Source of the DNA: Paralichthys olivaceus
Lineage: Eukaryota; Chordata; Actinopteri; Pleuronectiformes; Paralichthyidae
NCBI RefSeq assembly: GCF_024713975.1
Contig: NC_091094.1
Span: 23,212,501-23,276,500, forward strand
Length of the DNA stretch: 64,000 nucleotides
Direction: 5' to 3'
Below are positions 51,101 to 63,800 of this stretch, in pieces. The notes under the pieces are model-generated. The model did not search any database, was not told the DNA's origin, and saw only the letters and a program-made list of their open reading frames with translations. Numbering within the stretch: position 1 is the stretch's first letter; the number at the start of each line of letters is the position of its first letter. The translations under genes were made by a program, and so were the position numbers.

Positions 51101-54100
51101 GGGAGAGACACTCACTGCTTCTCTCATGCAGATTTTTTTCAGTTCTTCAACTTTCTTCGTCAGCTTGTCTTGAAGGTCTTTTTCTTTCTTCTTTAACTCT
51201 GCAATCTTCTCTTTCTTCTGCTCCTCACTGACTTCAGAATCAGCAGAACCTGGAATAAGCCCACATCTGATTAGCTTAAAAAAAAACCTACAGCCATAAA
51301 TCATCGTTCATCAGTCTGATGTGGAACAGAAGCAATTAGCTGGTTAACTCTCTGCTTACCGGCTGAGATGAGGCTCCCACTGCTGGCCATGATGAGCTGG
51401 TCTTTGCTCTCGATGCTGGAGAGTTTAGTGATCCGGGGGGCGCAGATCTCTGTGAGGTCAACAGCGATGTCCCCTGAACTCCTGGTTGTGGTCATTTTCG
51501 ACTGTAGGGGACAAAATAAGGGGACAGTTAGGAGAGGAAAACAAGAAAGGGTGGTGTAGGAAGGTTTGGAAGTATTTCATTTTAATGATAGCGCACTGCG
51601 ATAGTAGTGGCCCATTTGCATACTCTGTACTCAGAGCTCACTGCTCTCTCATCAATCAGTGTGGGCTCTATTCCTGGATGACAAACCATCTGCCTTTGAG
51701 CAAGACAGAGGATGAATAACCTCATCTGACTGCAGCCACACACACTCATAGCTCCGATGCTCAGCAAATATGCACCATAAACAAAAACACATAAGCACTG
51801 AATGTCTTTGGGGCACTGGGACAAGTTTTAACACTTTCACAAGGACCTGCACTGTCAACACAGTACAGTATGACACAGTCAGAAAACAAATGTACTACTC
51901 TGACTGTATCATTCTGAATATAAATCGACTGAAAAACACCCTCAGAACAATTATGAGCATTTAAACGCGTTACTTTCAAAAGGTTACACTAATTTTATTT
52001 CTATTAAACGGGAGCCTTACAGAACAACATAAGCTGACTGGCATCATCGGACCCATTGCTATTAAACCTGTCATCTCTTTATCAAACTATTTACACAAGT
52101 CATAAACATGGGACACAGATCAGGCAGTGCATCACATGATGAACAGTCACAGTTGCACTAGACTGTAGTTTCAATAACTTTTTTTCAGTCCATGTTCAAA
52201 CTACTCAAACTCAGTGGGTTTTGATCATTTTAAGCTACAACTGGAGTTAATTTGACAATATTAAACGTTATCACCCAAAATCAAGTCAGGAGGTTTAATA
52301 AACTGACCAGTGGAGAACACAAAACACGCAGCATGTGTCAGCCAGTCATTAACTCTTCCAGTGTGGGCTTTTTTCCACACACTGACCCTGATCTGTATGT
52401 GGGTCACCCGACACAAGACAAGCTCTCTCTACAAAAGTCAAGATGACTATCGGCCAGTTTGATTGCATTGGTGGGAAATGTGAACAATGTCAAACAAGAA
52501 AACAGAGACTTACTTTGCTTTGCTTTCTATCCAGGTAGAACTGGTGCTGACTGATGGCCATCACCCAGATGGTTTTAATCAGAGAGTGGCTGGCATACCA
52601 TGTGTGAATAACCAGACCAGTCTGTCCAAAGGTTCGCTTGGTCACTGTTCTTCTATAAAAGATAATAAACAGACACTAAGTACTTCTACTGATCCAGAAG
52701 AAAAGTCTTTTCAGCTACATAACAAAAAAACACTGATGGTAGATAAACAAGGTTTTCATTAAAATAAAATGTCTTACTAAGCAGAGACTGGAGAAGAAAA
52801 AAATCTTCATCCAATTAAACATATAAGAGCTTGTGTAGTAAATTTACTGAAGAGACAAGCAGTGACATCACACTTTGAAACAGACTGTGGGATTTAATGA
52901 CAGCTCTGAAGGCTGAGAGTACCAAGTTAATGCTGTGAGAGGAGCAGAGGTCTACAACAACCATAGAATAATAAAGTGCCCCTTGACCAGTAGGAAGCAT
53001 TCATTTAACAGGCAGGTTACAGCCATTAACATGGTGTCCTAAATGCACCACAGGCTCCAGATGCCCTTCACTATGTGAAAGTTGTAGGTTAAGGACAAGA
53101 GCGCTGAGAAAACAGCAGCTAAAATTAGAACACTTTAAAAACAGATATGAAAAATAAGGTTGTTTGCTTTGTCTGACCTGTGCGGGTCGTTCACTTCCAC
53201 TGCAAATTTCTTCTCGCGGAAATACAAATTCTCCAACTGCTTCCACTGAAACAACTGCAGAGAGAATGAGACAGAGAAGGGGAGGGGGGTGGGTATTGAG
53301 AAATTACACCCATGAGTACACAAGCCAACACTGGATTTGAAATGTTGATTTACAGTACTTTAACAGAGGGATCACTTCATAAACAAAAGACTGTACAAAT
53401 ACCCTTTTGTATTCATTTGGTAAGAAAAGCTACAATCTTCCTAACAGAACACAACCGGCCGGCAAGTATTAAAACAATTGGCTTTGTTTCTGCCAAAGCA
53501 CCCTGCCTTTTAGCAACATTTTTTTACTGGTTGACTTGCAGCATTAGCAGAAACAGCATATAACAGCTGAAGCCATGAATGGGGCTCAGAGGGCCAGTCA
53601 GTCAGGTGTAAGTCCAGGCTAACACAGGAGCAATTATAATGCTGCTGCAACTGCAGGGAGTAAAATTGTGCCAGGCGGCGGGCCAGCTTCTCATTTCATT
53701 CTACCGTGGAGGGAAACAGAGGCAGAACTTCTCTGTGTCAGAATGGAACATCTGCTCCACGGATATTACGCTCATTGAACAGATCTGGAGCCACTTGCCT
53801 GAGAACAACTCCTCCCTGCTCCTATTTTAGAAAATACTAGATGCTGCAGAAGATTAAACTTTTTTTTTTTTTTTTTAAATTAGCTGATGCTTTGTGAAAG
53901 ATATCCCAAAAACTGATATTACCCCACTCCCACTAGGACAAACATACTTTGTACTCAGCAAACAAACTATAGAACATTTCATATCTTCCTTTACAGCAGT
54001 GACTCACACAGTGACACAGTGTTTGTATCCCGATCTCAGAAAGCAGGTACAGCACCACACCAGACAGATCATTTACAGGAGGACATAAGGAAAATGAAAC

Positions 54101-57100
54101 ATAAAACCCTATTGAATAGAACAGGTAATAGGTGGACGTTAGTCAAGGTCTTACCGTGAAGGTTTTTTTTGCTCTTATCAAATCCCTGGTAGGATTCTCT
54201 TGGGTTTGTATTGAATCCTTTGACGGAGATTCCCACAGGGCTACAGCCTGCTCGAACAATACTCTCTCTTGTCTGTTCTCAGGAGCCAGATAGGTGTTGC
54301 AAGAGTTTCAGCTGGGCTGACCACGCCCCTTTAACCACCCCCTCCCTCCCCTGACATCACTGACACCTCACACTGCCTTCAAGGCTTTAACCATAGACTG
54401 TATATAAAGAGGCTTTAACCTGCTCTGCACTCTCCCTCTCTTCCTCTCACACACACACACACACACACACACAGCTCACATCCTTTTTAGCCAGACCAGA
54501 TCAGCAGGTTGTTTACAACTATTTGCTCTTTGATTTCCGTCACTCACAGACATTGGTGTTGGTCATCAAACTTAAACTTAAACTTACTTAAACTTAAACT
54601 TCCTTTATTGATCCCACAAGGGGAAATTCTTTTTACACTCATGTTTTTTCATTTTGCATGCATTAACCCACAATCCCACACACACAGGGCTCAAAGACAT
54701 GCATATTTTGGAGAGAGATGGTAGAGTGATGGGCAGCCCCCAGGAAAAGCGCCCTATGAGCAGTTCTCTGCGTTTCATGTTCTAAATACCACACAAAGCA
54801 CTGTTGTGTAGCTGAATTCACTATGACCACCACCGCCCCCTCGGGCAAACATGAATCTGTCAATGTGGTCTAATCATTAATAGCAAGGGCCTCTAACCAG
54901 GTAGAAAACCTGTGATATATCTTTCTAATAATAGCTAAAAAGCCTGATAAACCAGAGGAAATCTCATTTTGCATTGATTAAAATGCAGATTTAACACTTC
55001 TCTAATATACTGCTATTGTTCTTGATCACACTGCTGTAGCCCATCAAAACAAATCCACAGGTTTCTAGTATAAAAATACAGTTTTTTGGTGTGGGCATGA
55101 TGGAGCACTCCACGTACTGTTTGTACCAATATGGCACTCATTATCAATTACACAGTCTGTCTGCCAGTGAAACAAACAGCACGGTATTTAATGAACAATG
55201 GGAACCAGCCAACAGGACGCATCCAAAACCTCATCCCATTGTGGAGGGAACCCCACACCAATTCACCCAGTTGCTATCACTTAGCACCTTTTACATTGTA
55301 ACAAAAGATAACAAGGGCCGAGGCAATAAACACTTCCACTGGATCATGCCTCCTGTTAGAGAAACTCCACACCTGAGTGCTAGCACACAGATGAAACTAA
55401 GACATGGAGACAAAATATGTCAAGGATGTGACACACCTCAAACTCAGCAATCAAAAGACTGCAAGGAGTCAACCAATCCGGAAAAACCATTCTGTACACA
55501 AGCACGTTGACATACTCTGCACTCAGAGGTAGAGAAAACTATATTTTCATTTCCTTAAAACCACCCACCTAACAGTGCAAAGCTGATTTGAATGAATACA
55601 CAGAATGTCTGTATCTTCAGTATTAACATCTTGTCTTGTTTTTGCCAAATGTCTCATTACAAGTGGAAGTTTGCCAGAAATGCCTGTGGTTTTCAGATGG
55701 GAGCAGGGTGTTCAGATCCAGCTCACACCGACAACTCAAGGTCCCCTACAGCCATGAGTCCACAGGAACAAACATGGAAGAAAATGTGTCAAAGACTCTG
55801 ACTCAGACGCCCGTACAGAAAAAGATCTGCCCCACCCTTGACGTAACATACCGGCACTGGCTGATTAGCAACACTGTACGTTTCCGCGCCATGACACATG
55901 GCTTAAAGTTGGAAAGACATGATAACAGGAAAACAGCTGAAGGAACTGTATGCTATTTTGATCTATGATAGAGTGAGTTTAATTAAAAGATAAGTGACCA
56001 GGGGGAGGATTTGTTCAGTTTCCATTTAAACTTATTTTTTCACAAAGAAACTTTATTATCCTTTCGGGTCTTATATCATGTTGTTATTACCCCAAAGCAG
56101 ACACTGTCACCCACAATCAACTGAAAATGTATTTTGGTTCTGCTGGCTCATCATATATGAGGACCAGCATGTGGTCTTACAGTGTTACTGTTTCCTGCTG
56201 GGAGAGCCCCAGTGACACAGAGACAGAAAGTTTCCCAGTTTAATTCAAAGAATTAAGTGTTGAATTGCCATCTGCTTCGTCCCATTGTTTGACCTGGGAA
56301 CCCAGCTGCAGTCACATTTCCAATAGTTTGTAATAAGCAAATCTTCTTCTCTAAATACAACACTTCTTTAACATCTCTTTCCTTAGTCCCCTCTGGATCT
56401 GTGTAATACATGATTGGTCCCTATTATGTTAAGATCACATATATACACTGTGTCTATACATAATGGTAATGACGGGTTAATTACATGACCATAAATGGCA
56501 CTTCTCTCACACACAGTGGAGTTTTTTCTGTTTCAGGATATTCAATGAATGATAAAACTGGTATGCATGCAGAGAGATAATATGATGCTATGCTACTGTG
56601 GTTACTTTAAACAAACATTGTTAAACATATCTTTGTATATTACTTTTATCTGTATAACATATACTGGTTATATTATCCCATATGTACACCCCTATATATA
56701 TATATATATATGTCATTGACTTACATTCATTACCTGGAAACTTACTTTATCCATAACTAGTACTTGCCTAAACCTAACCCTCACAATAAACTAATCTACA
56801 TTGAAGCATGTCTTTACCTTAATTTTTAAGTGATTTGCTTAATGTCCCCAGGAGAAAGACAAGCTCCATAACATGACTTTGTAAAAAGATTTAGGACTCA
56901 ACATGAATATCTAGACCAGACACACACAGCGGTATGCTGAGAGGGGTTGCAGAGGGAAGGGAGGGATGGGCTGAATGCAGGGACTATGAACTAAGACCGG
57001 AAACATCATCAATATTTACCAGATACAGAGGACTCCCTCCAAGGCAAAGGGAAAGTATCCACACACTTCCAGTTATCAGCAAGAGTGACAAAAAGGTCGT

Positions 57101-58509
57101 TTAGAAAGGCAACATTTTTTCCCACAGCAGGACGCTCTTGTCAGGTTCCCATGTGGCAACCCCCCCTTGTGTGGAGGAGTTGGGGAAGGCAGAGTCTAGT
57201 TTTATTGAATCCCAACACCTTCATTGCTTTCTCCCAACTCCAAACACGCATCCACCCACCCACCCAGCTGGCAGATTGCCAACCCAAGTCCCTGAGGCCC
57301 ACAGCTTCCCACAGAGCGCCATAATTACACCTTCCACTACGAGGACCGGGCAGAGACACACTGTGGCTGTGCCCATTAATGCCTCTGTATTCACTATAAC
57401 AGCACACCCTGCTATGTCAACAGGTTCCTGCCTTACAACACCAGCTATGACGAGTTTAATGAAAAAGGTTGGGGAGAAATCCACACTTGGGTCACTGCTA
57501 AATAACACCTATCCGAAAGTGCTCAAGCAGAAATACTGGCTCAGGACCAGTACATCTTTGTGTACAGTGAACATGTTACAATGTCAGATGTATATCAAAC
57601 ATGGCCAAAGTTTCATGTAGTTAGACGTATGTACAACTATTCCTTGAGCCGAAAGCTCAGATGTCCGACTGCAATTAGAGTTTTCTACTTGCTTTTATGT
57701 TTTATACACTTTTTCTGAGCCTCACTTCTCCATTTATGTTCTTTCCTTAGAATTTTTTAATCACGTCACTGTTAATTTATTTGTTCTGTAACAACATCTA
57801 ACATCTACTTCTGTCAGGCCTGGGAGAGGTTTCCCTCACTTGTGACTCTCAATTATTTTTTCTCACCCTAGTAGAATATGGGCTACACAAATAAACTTTC
57901 ACTTTATGTGTGCATTTTCTCTCCAAATGTGTTAGCCGTGTTTTTTATAATACCTAACATTCAATTCAATTGTTGCTAATATTGGTTTGTTACTGTATTT
58001 GCTGTGAAACATTCAGCCTTGACTGCACACAGCACATACTGTACTGATACTCCAAAGTATTTTCCCATCTGTGTCCTTCTTTCTCCTGACCAGCATGGGA
58101 AACAGGGTCCTAATTACAGCTATTTACTGTTTGGGTGGATCATTAACCAGCTAACAAAAAGCATGGGGCTGAAAAGTGGTAAGTTATGTATTTCAATAGA
58201 GTTTAACACAGGGGTGCGAACTCATCAGAGGTGAAAAAGGAGACAAAGATGTTATCAGTGAGCTTGACATTTGCTTTTTTTTAGATATAATTAGGCTACT
58301 GTGATAAGTAATTAACTTAACTCCATGATAAGGATCACAGGTCAGTTTGAGCTACATGTCTACACTGTTGTCTCGTGAATTAAATTCATGTTCCCAAACC
58401 AATAAAATTGGGATTTCAGTAGGAACTAAGTTTTCATCACTCAAGAAATACATCCACAAAAAAGTTAAAAACTAGTAACTTCAGAAAAAACTAGTAAGTT
58501 AAACTAGTT

Positions 58510-58585
<76 letters not shown>

Positions 58586-60892
58586 ACAGACGGTAGTCCC
58601 AGAGGGCTTTATGTGTACATTATATCAAACCCTGTATCCTTAGATATTTGACACGGATGTAGAAAAACATTATAAGAAGATAAGAAATATGTCTCAAGCA
58701 GTAAATGTGCTTTGAAATAACAACACTGCAAATTAAAACTAAGTTAGTTGATGAAAAAAAGGGCAGCTGTAAAAAGAGGTCAGTCTACCTTTCTCGGTTT
58801 CAGCTTATCCTGCAAATCGTACTGGCCAATGCCTTTGTAGCTGACTCCCAGCCACCACGGTAGTCCTTGCTTATCCTGCATGAAAACATGAACATACACA
58901 CACACACACCAACGCTCATTAGAGGAGTAAGAGGTAGCTTTATTGGTGGGAGTAAAATAACAAAAAACAATAAACAGAGGCCTGTTACTGAGGCAATTAC
59001 CCCATTAGGTGCACAGCAAAGAAGAGATCAGATACATTTAAGGCCTTAAAATCTCTGAGCCTGACTGAGTCATTTCAACATCACTGTTTGATCTCCTCAG
59101 ACACCTTGATTTAATAGGGTTTGGTAGAGAGAGTGAGCAAAAGAAATCATGCTAAACTTAACATTTGCAGTAATGATTGAGTGCACTCCTTATCCCACCC
59201 AGGCAGACTCAGAACCTTTGAACAGGTCTGTATATTTCTACAGTAACATATATGTGTGGCTGTTTTAGCTACAAGACATATTTTAAATGTCTCATGAAAA
59301 ATCTTCAAGCAAATGGTTTAAAAATAAGAGAATAAAGGTGATATTAACAAATCATTAAATGCAGAAAAAGAGATGAAGACAAGATATTGGTAGAATAATC
59401 AGGGTCCCACAGTTACCTTCACTGGGTAATAATGGACTCCGTATGTCGGCAAGGACTCCACCAGGGCAAGATACCTTCAGAGGAAGAGGAAGAATTTAAC
59501 AGAAATCCAGCCACTGACACTTCATCACTGTCAACCACTGGCTCTTGTAAAACACACAGAGTGGGATTTAAGCTACAGTGAATGAGAAGCCACAGTCATT
59601 TGCAGTGGCAAGTTGATCGATTTGTTTCAGGGCTGTGACAGAGCGAGAGAGAGAGTCTATTGATCAGTTCAAGGACACAAATCATCCCAGTGCAAATGAC
59701 CCAGGGATGCACTGAAATACAGTCCCGGGAAAAATACAGAGGAGGACTGTGATCCTCCTCATGCTGGCCGGCTGCCTAAACTAAGAGCACCTCCTCTAAT
59801 TAATGACACATTCTGGCATGGTGACAGCAGCCACCTCTTATAACAACAGCCACCACAGAGCAGGCACACGAGGTTAAAGCGGAAGGCCTGGTGTAGAGAA
59901 CTGTGGAATCAGAGGCAGTAATGTCTAATGGAGGGAACATTTTGAAAACCATTAAAATAGTGTATTTATATTTCACTACTTACTGCACAACTGCTTGTCC
60001 TCTGGTCAGTCCCTTCAATTTCCTGTAATGTTCAATCACTTTGTCCTCACTGCAAATAAACAAATACAACTTTAAATGAATAATCCATCAAGTGTTACAC
60101 ATTCCAGCCAAATAGGGATTGTTGTGAGAGGGCCCCTTCTTTGATACACATTGTGTCTGCTCATGCAGAAAATGCAGTCTGGCCTACTGGCCTGTTGATG
60201 GCTCTCATCCTCCTCTCCTGCAGATGCATCCCATTTACTTGCCACTGTAATCATCACTTTTAATTGCATAGCTCGGCTGCAAACTCACAACAGGAAGAAA
60301 GAGACAGAGAGAGAGAGAGAGAAAGATAGAAAGAGACATGGTGGCATATGTCCTCACTCATGCACCGTAAGACTGTAATCTTAATTTGGATATTAAACAC
60401 AATGCAGCTGCTTCAGAAGCTGCAGCAACCTCAGACGATTATCAAAGCAGAGGAGGAGGGGCAGGCAGAGGAGAAAAAACAGCAGTGTGGAGGAGAGAAA
60501 CAGACAGACAGCAATCCTTCACACAGTCAGTGTCTGTCAGCACCTTCCTGTGCACTCTCAGGGCTAATGGGCAAACTTAATTAACAAAACCCAGGCATTA
60601 ATTAGTCACCTCATTAGAGGCAAAACCTGTCTGCCAAGCACAAGGCAGGACTCCACCATACTGCCCAAAACTGCTCTTCTGGGTTACATACCACTCTGTA
60701 CAAGCAGGTTTTACTGAGCATTGAGGAAATCTGGCAGCAGAATTGTAAGTGTATTTATAGAAAAGGGTGTTTCTTCTCCCAAACCACCCACAACGTCAGA
60801 TATCTTACCAGAAATTGAGAGATGGGTGCTCCCTTAAAACTCTTGTTGGCAGAACTGGGAGCTGCTTCAGGTCTGATCTGGCAGTATCAGCA
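45149..60892 (-). CDS. frmd4b: FERM domain-containing protein 4B (partial, N-terminus outside window)
   Basis: Sixteen coding exons, 5' to 3': 60892-60809, 60049-59984, 59474-59417, 58875-58789, 53254-53178, 52652-52514, 51501-51360, 51249-51116, 51036-50920, 50559-50331, 49861-49805, 49699-49564, 48968-48804, 48700-47952, 47839-47704 and 45245-45149. All borders are GT-AG, every phase closes, and they give about 823 residues. FRMD4B (GRSP1) is a scaffold that binds the Arf exchange factor GRP1/cytohesin-3 and acts at epithelial junctions. Order of parts: late FERM domain ([60 protein letters not shown]), Lys-rich coiled coil, cytohesin-binding CUPID region ([13 protein letters not shown] to [10 protein letters not shown]), Ser-rich tail and the C-terminus [15 protein letters not shown]4B rather than FRMD4A is supported by that last motif and by the arl6ip5 neighbour. 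The first part of the FERM domain (about 180 residues) must lie beyond 64000. Confidence 0.95.
47157..47398 (-). other. frmd4b: candidate alternative frmd4b exon with its own stop
   Basis: An acceptor (TTTCTTATAG) is followed by 80 open codons in the phase left by exon 47839-47704. They read [18 protein letters not shown] and RRCAYYP, then a Ser-rich run and KVSFAKGSS, ending in TAG (47157-47155). A strong donor GTAAGT overlaps that TAG; splicing there to 45245 would make TAA instead. Using the other donor (GTAAGG, 47186) gives a stop four codons later. Inclusion would therefore replace the last 33 residues, including the C-terminal GTIV. It is a model only: the remembered human FRMD4B sequence has no counterpart. 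Confidence 0.5.
47704..49861 (-). other. frmd4b: frmd4b low-complexity tail exons
   Basis: Five exons rich in Ser, Pro, Tyr and Arg. Family words include [72 protein letters not shown] and [18 protein letters not shown]. The 749-nt exon 48700-47952 is the largest. Its antisense strand has long open frames that are only shadows. Confidence 0.9.
50331..51501 (-). other. frmd4b: frmd4b coiled-coil and CUPID exons
   Basis: Exon 51249-51116 encodes [20 protein letters not shown] and [17 protein letters not shown], a strong heptad coiled coil. Exons 51036-50920 and 50559-50331 encode [25 protein letters not shown] and [28 protein letters not shown]. This is the cytohesin-interacting domain shared by FRMD4 proteins, CCDC120 and INAVA. 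Confidence 0.9.
54155..54340 (-). promoter_or_regulatory. frmd4b: candidate alternative first exon and promoter inside frmd4b
   Basis: The minus strand ends in a good donor, TTCACG-GTAAGACC, at 54155. It has no ATG in the presumed exon. Just upstream on the same strand are GGGGCGTGG and GGGGAGGGAGGGGGTGG (Sp/KLF-like) and a TGATGTCA CRE-like word. A transcript starting here would skip the early FERM exons and splice to 53254. A TATATAAAG-bearing repeat relic sits at about 54390-54410. Confidence 0.35.
54448..54473. repeat. (CA)13 microsatellite
   Basis: Perfect CA dinucleotide run in the large frmd4b intron. Confidence 0.95.
54568..54860. repeat. dispersed repeat with AAACTT tandem and TTTATTGATCCCACAAGGGG tail
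   Basis: An (AAACTT)n-like tract leads into CCTTTATTGATCCCACAAGG and GGAAATTC. This is a familiar end of a retroelement-type repeat in fish. The following GGGCAGCCCCCAGGAAAAGC region probably belongs to it. Confidence 0.6.
54861..58510. other. frmd4b intron, no embedded gene
   Basis: Open frames at 55091-55510 and 57138-57620 have no known domain, no splice sites and ordinary intronic composition, so I do not call them genes. A (TA)n tract lies at 56693-56711. Confidence 0.5.
58512..58580. repeat. long (AC)n microsatellite
   Basis: About 34 uninterrupted AC units followed by a short TACACACA extension. This length is likely polymorphic. It lies 210 bp from the donor end of exon 58875-58789. 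Confidence 0.97.
59640..59950. other. candidate conserved non-coding element in frmd4b intron
   Basis: Dense, complex sequence next to exon 60049-59984, including GAGCACCTCCTCTAATTAAT and GATCCTCCTCATGCTGGCCG. It is non-repetitive and not coding. The call rests on texture only. Confidence 0.35.
60340..60660. other. candidate conserved regulatory element with clustered homeodomain-type sites
   Basis: CTTAATTAACAAAACCCAGG, CATTAATTAGTCACCTCATT and CAGCTGCTTCAGAAGCTGCA lie within about 200 bp: three TAAT cores, including two TTAATTA-type words, and an E-box-like CAGCTG. The frames here are not coding. Confidence 0.35.
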
Positions 60893-63800
60893 CTAGAAAA
60901 AAATCATACACAAGATTACAAACAGCAAATACAGTCATTCACAATAACAAAAAAAGAGACAGTTTGATCTGGGAACAGATTTAGCTTGCTATCACTCTTT
61001 ACCCAGAGGAGCTGTACTGTATGTGTGAATGCCAGGGTTTCTCATTAATTACCTAGACTTTGGCAGCCCATAATGGTCTTATTTGTCCCAATGCTTCCAT
61101 AACGATCCGATAAAATTTTTACACTTCGCCTACCATAAAAAAGATCTCTTAGGGTTTTTTGCTGTTGCTTCATTGTAGAGTTGTGTACAAACACATTAGC
61201 ACATCTGTCAGAGTCTAACCTTCCACATCTGTGGGATTTCCGTGAATCCATAAACTTTTTATCCTCCTCAGCAGGCATGCGTCAGTCAGCATAAAATCAG
61301 TAGTTTCCACTTTAGCTATATGCGTGTTATAGCCATGGGCAGGCTTGTCACATACTAACAACTATCTGTACCTGTCATGTACGTTTGCATGAGAGCGTAC
61401 TGTGTGCATGTTCACAGCAATCAATCCTCATAAACCTGAACCTTCCCCAGCTACCTCCACAAATTGAATCTCATTATGTGGTTGACTTTATGTCCAAAGA
61501 AGTTGAACAGGTAATGAAACAGATATTCACCCTACAAGCTCACCAGCAAAAGTCAGTGTAACATAACTTTTCTATAATTTAACTTCCGAACTGTATGAGC
61601 GTGGTCTTTCAGAGTATGACTAGGACTGTTTATTTTACTATTAGATTTCACTTGAAGCCCTGCGCTCACACTCAAAGAGCCCCCGCTAATGCTTAGATTT
61701 GCTTAGTGCCACTGAACTCACTTCACAGTTTTCTGTTGTTTGGATTAAGAGACCTTATATAGCGATAGAAAATGACATACTAGTGTGTGTCTAAAATGAA
61801 TGTTCCATACCAGCATGTGGACCATAAGGAAAGTAAAGGTAAATGTTTACACAAAAGCTCAACCCAAGGTTGAAAAATATGTAGAGAACAGTTCTCCATG
61901 TTTTTAGTACCTTCACAGTGTGGTTTGAATTCAGTCATGGCAGCAATAACTCATATTTGCAAACCTTTAGAGAAGGCGCAGTGTCAGGATATTGTTTTCG
62001 TCTCTCTTATCTATAAAGAGTAATGCTGCTTGCCAAGACTAAACTCGAGCTTCACTTATGTCTTGCCAGAATTCATTTATAAAAGCAGGGGAAGGCCCTT
62101 AACTTACAGAAAGTTTCTTAAAATCTATTCAATAATATGAAAGCCATTCCATGCAGCTGCTCAACAGCACATATCAGTTATCTTTTGTACTGTAGATAAA
62201 ATGCAGTATACTGATTCATCTCCACAGCACAGCCAGTGATCAAACCATGACAGATGCAGCAGGTACCGTTCTATTACACACAGACTTCAAGTGTCACAAT
62301 AAACACAGCAACTGACCATGCTATCTGTACAGAAAAACTGTGGTGTTTGTCACTGTCAAGGTCTATGACAGTGACCTATGAATCATTCCAGCATCATGTA
62401 GGAGGGAGAACAGAGTTTTCAGTTTCTACTGGACAAAAAGAGCTCTGGCTTGCTGGGCCAGTTCACTAGAGACCTGAACAAAAGCCATTCACAAGCACTT
62501 GGCAGCCTCTGCCCGTGTTGAAAAGTACTGTACAAAACCCACGGCTGTTAGAAATTACTCAGACACAACTCAGATGTGCAGGTCAGACCCAATGTAGTAT
62601 TAAAGCAATTAGAACATCTGCAATTAGTGTACCAGCTAAGTCATTGACAGTATCCTCAACATAAGAAAATAAATTATAATCCAATTTTAGGTCAAAAGCC
62701 ATTTGACCTTATGTTGCCTTTTATGAACCTCAATTTAACTCTAATGGAATTTCAATGCTGCTACATCGTAGTACAAAAGCATAATGATCCAGTTACGTGA
62801 AACAGCTTACTAAACAAAAAACAAAGGTGAGCCACCGCCACCACAAGGGCAGAGGCACTTGAATCACTCTCCCCTGTAGCTACCTCTCCGAGCTTGACTG
62901 GGTTTTGCTGCCATGGCACCTCGCTGTGTGTTTGATGGCATACATTTTATAGGGAGCCAGGGCCTGGTGCTGTCGGGGTGATCTACTTTGCAGCCGTACT
63001 GCCCCGTCAGCAATCTGGAATTCATTATAACGTCTGTTATCTCCCAGCAGCCTGCAGCGTGGGGCAAATCCAACACCCAGTACAGCCCAGCCCAACACGG
63101 CCTACTCAGTGTGGGAGAGATAATACTCATGTGTCAGCTATTCCACAGGGCCGAGACGTGGTGACTATGGGGGGAGCAAAATGAGAGAGCCTGTTGCTGT
63201 GAATGAACCACTAACTAGAGGCTACACCTGCAAATAGAACTGAAGTCTAAAACTGTCTGGGTGTAATATTGGATTCTTGTGGACACGATTAGAACGCATA
63301 TGTGTAAATCAAAATTAATTTAAAATTACAACCTGTAACAGCCAAAACATTTGAAGCTTATCGCTGAAGCTGTTGACAACTGAAGAAGAAGGAAAAAAAA
63401 TCCCCACTCAGTTACTCTTAAAACAGATCTTTAAAGACATAATTTAGGTGATTTCCCTTTTATCAACAACTTAAGAGAACTTGGCTGTTAGTTATACCTG
63501 CAGGTGACGAGAACAACAGCAATAGTGTGTGAATCAGTACAGTAAGAGCAAGATGCAATGTGAACAAAGCAAAGGGAATTCACTCCAAGTACAATGTGAA
63601 ACCTGATGGTGCATTAATTCAATGCACAGCAGGGGGTTGGCCCGCACTACCACAATAACACGACTGCAGCGAGTCCTCCCGACGCCAAGTTGTCTACCAT
63701 TGGACAGTGTGTCTGGCTCATCCTTCTTAAGGAGGAGGAGGTCTCTCCTAACTCCTCAACAGCTAATCTCACTACTCCACAGCCCTTTGGCGATACAGTA

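Larger units (their letters stand above)
52514..60892 (-). other. frmd4b: frmd4b FERM-encoding exons (F2 end and F3 lobe)
   Basis: Six exons. [21 protein letters not shown] and [20 protein letters not shown] cover the F2-F3 junction. [35 protein letters not shown] completes the PTB-like F3 lobe. Intron sizes vary from 0.5 kb to 5.5 kb; the largest (53255-58788) holds the candidate alternative promoter. Confidence 0.9.

Noticed and set aside
55091..55510. 139-codon plus-strand frame
   Set aside because: No domain or signal, located in an intron on the opposite strand; likely chance.
57138..57620. 160-codon plus-strand frame in a frmd4b intron
   Set aside because: Pro/Thr/His-rich with no domain, no splice context and no recognisable homologue; consistent with chance in a stop-poor C-rich tract.
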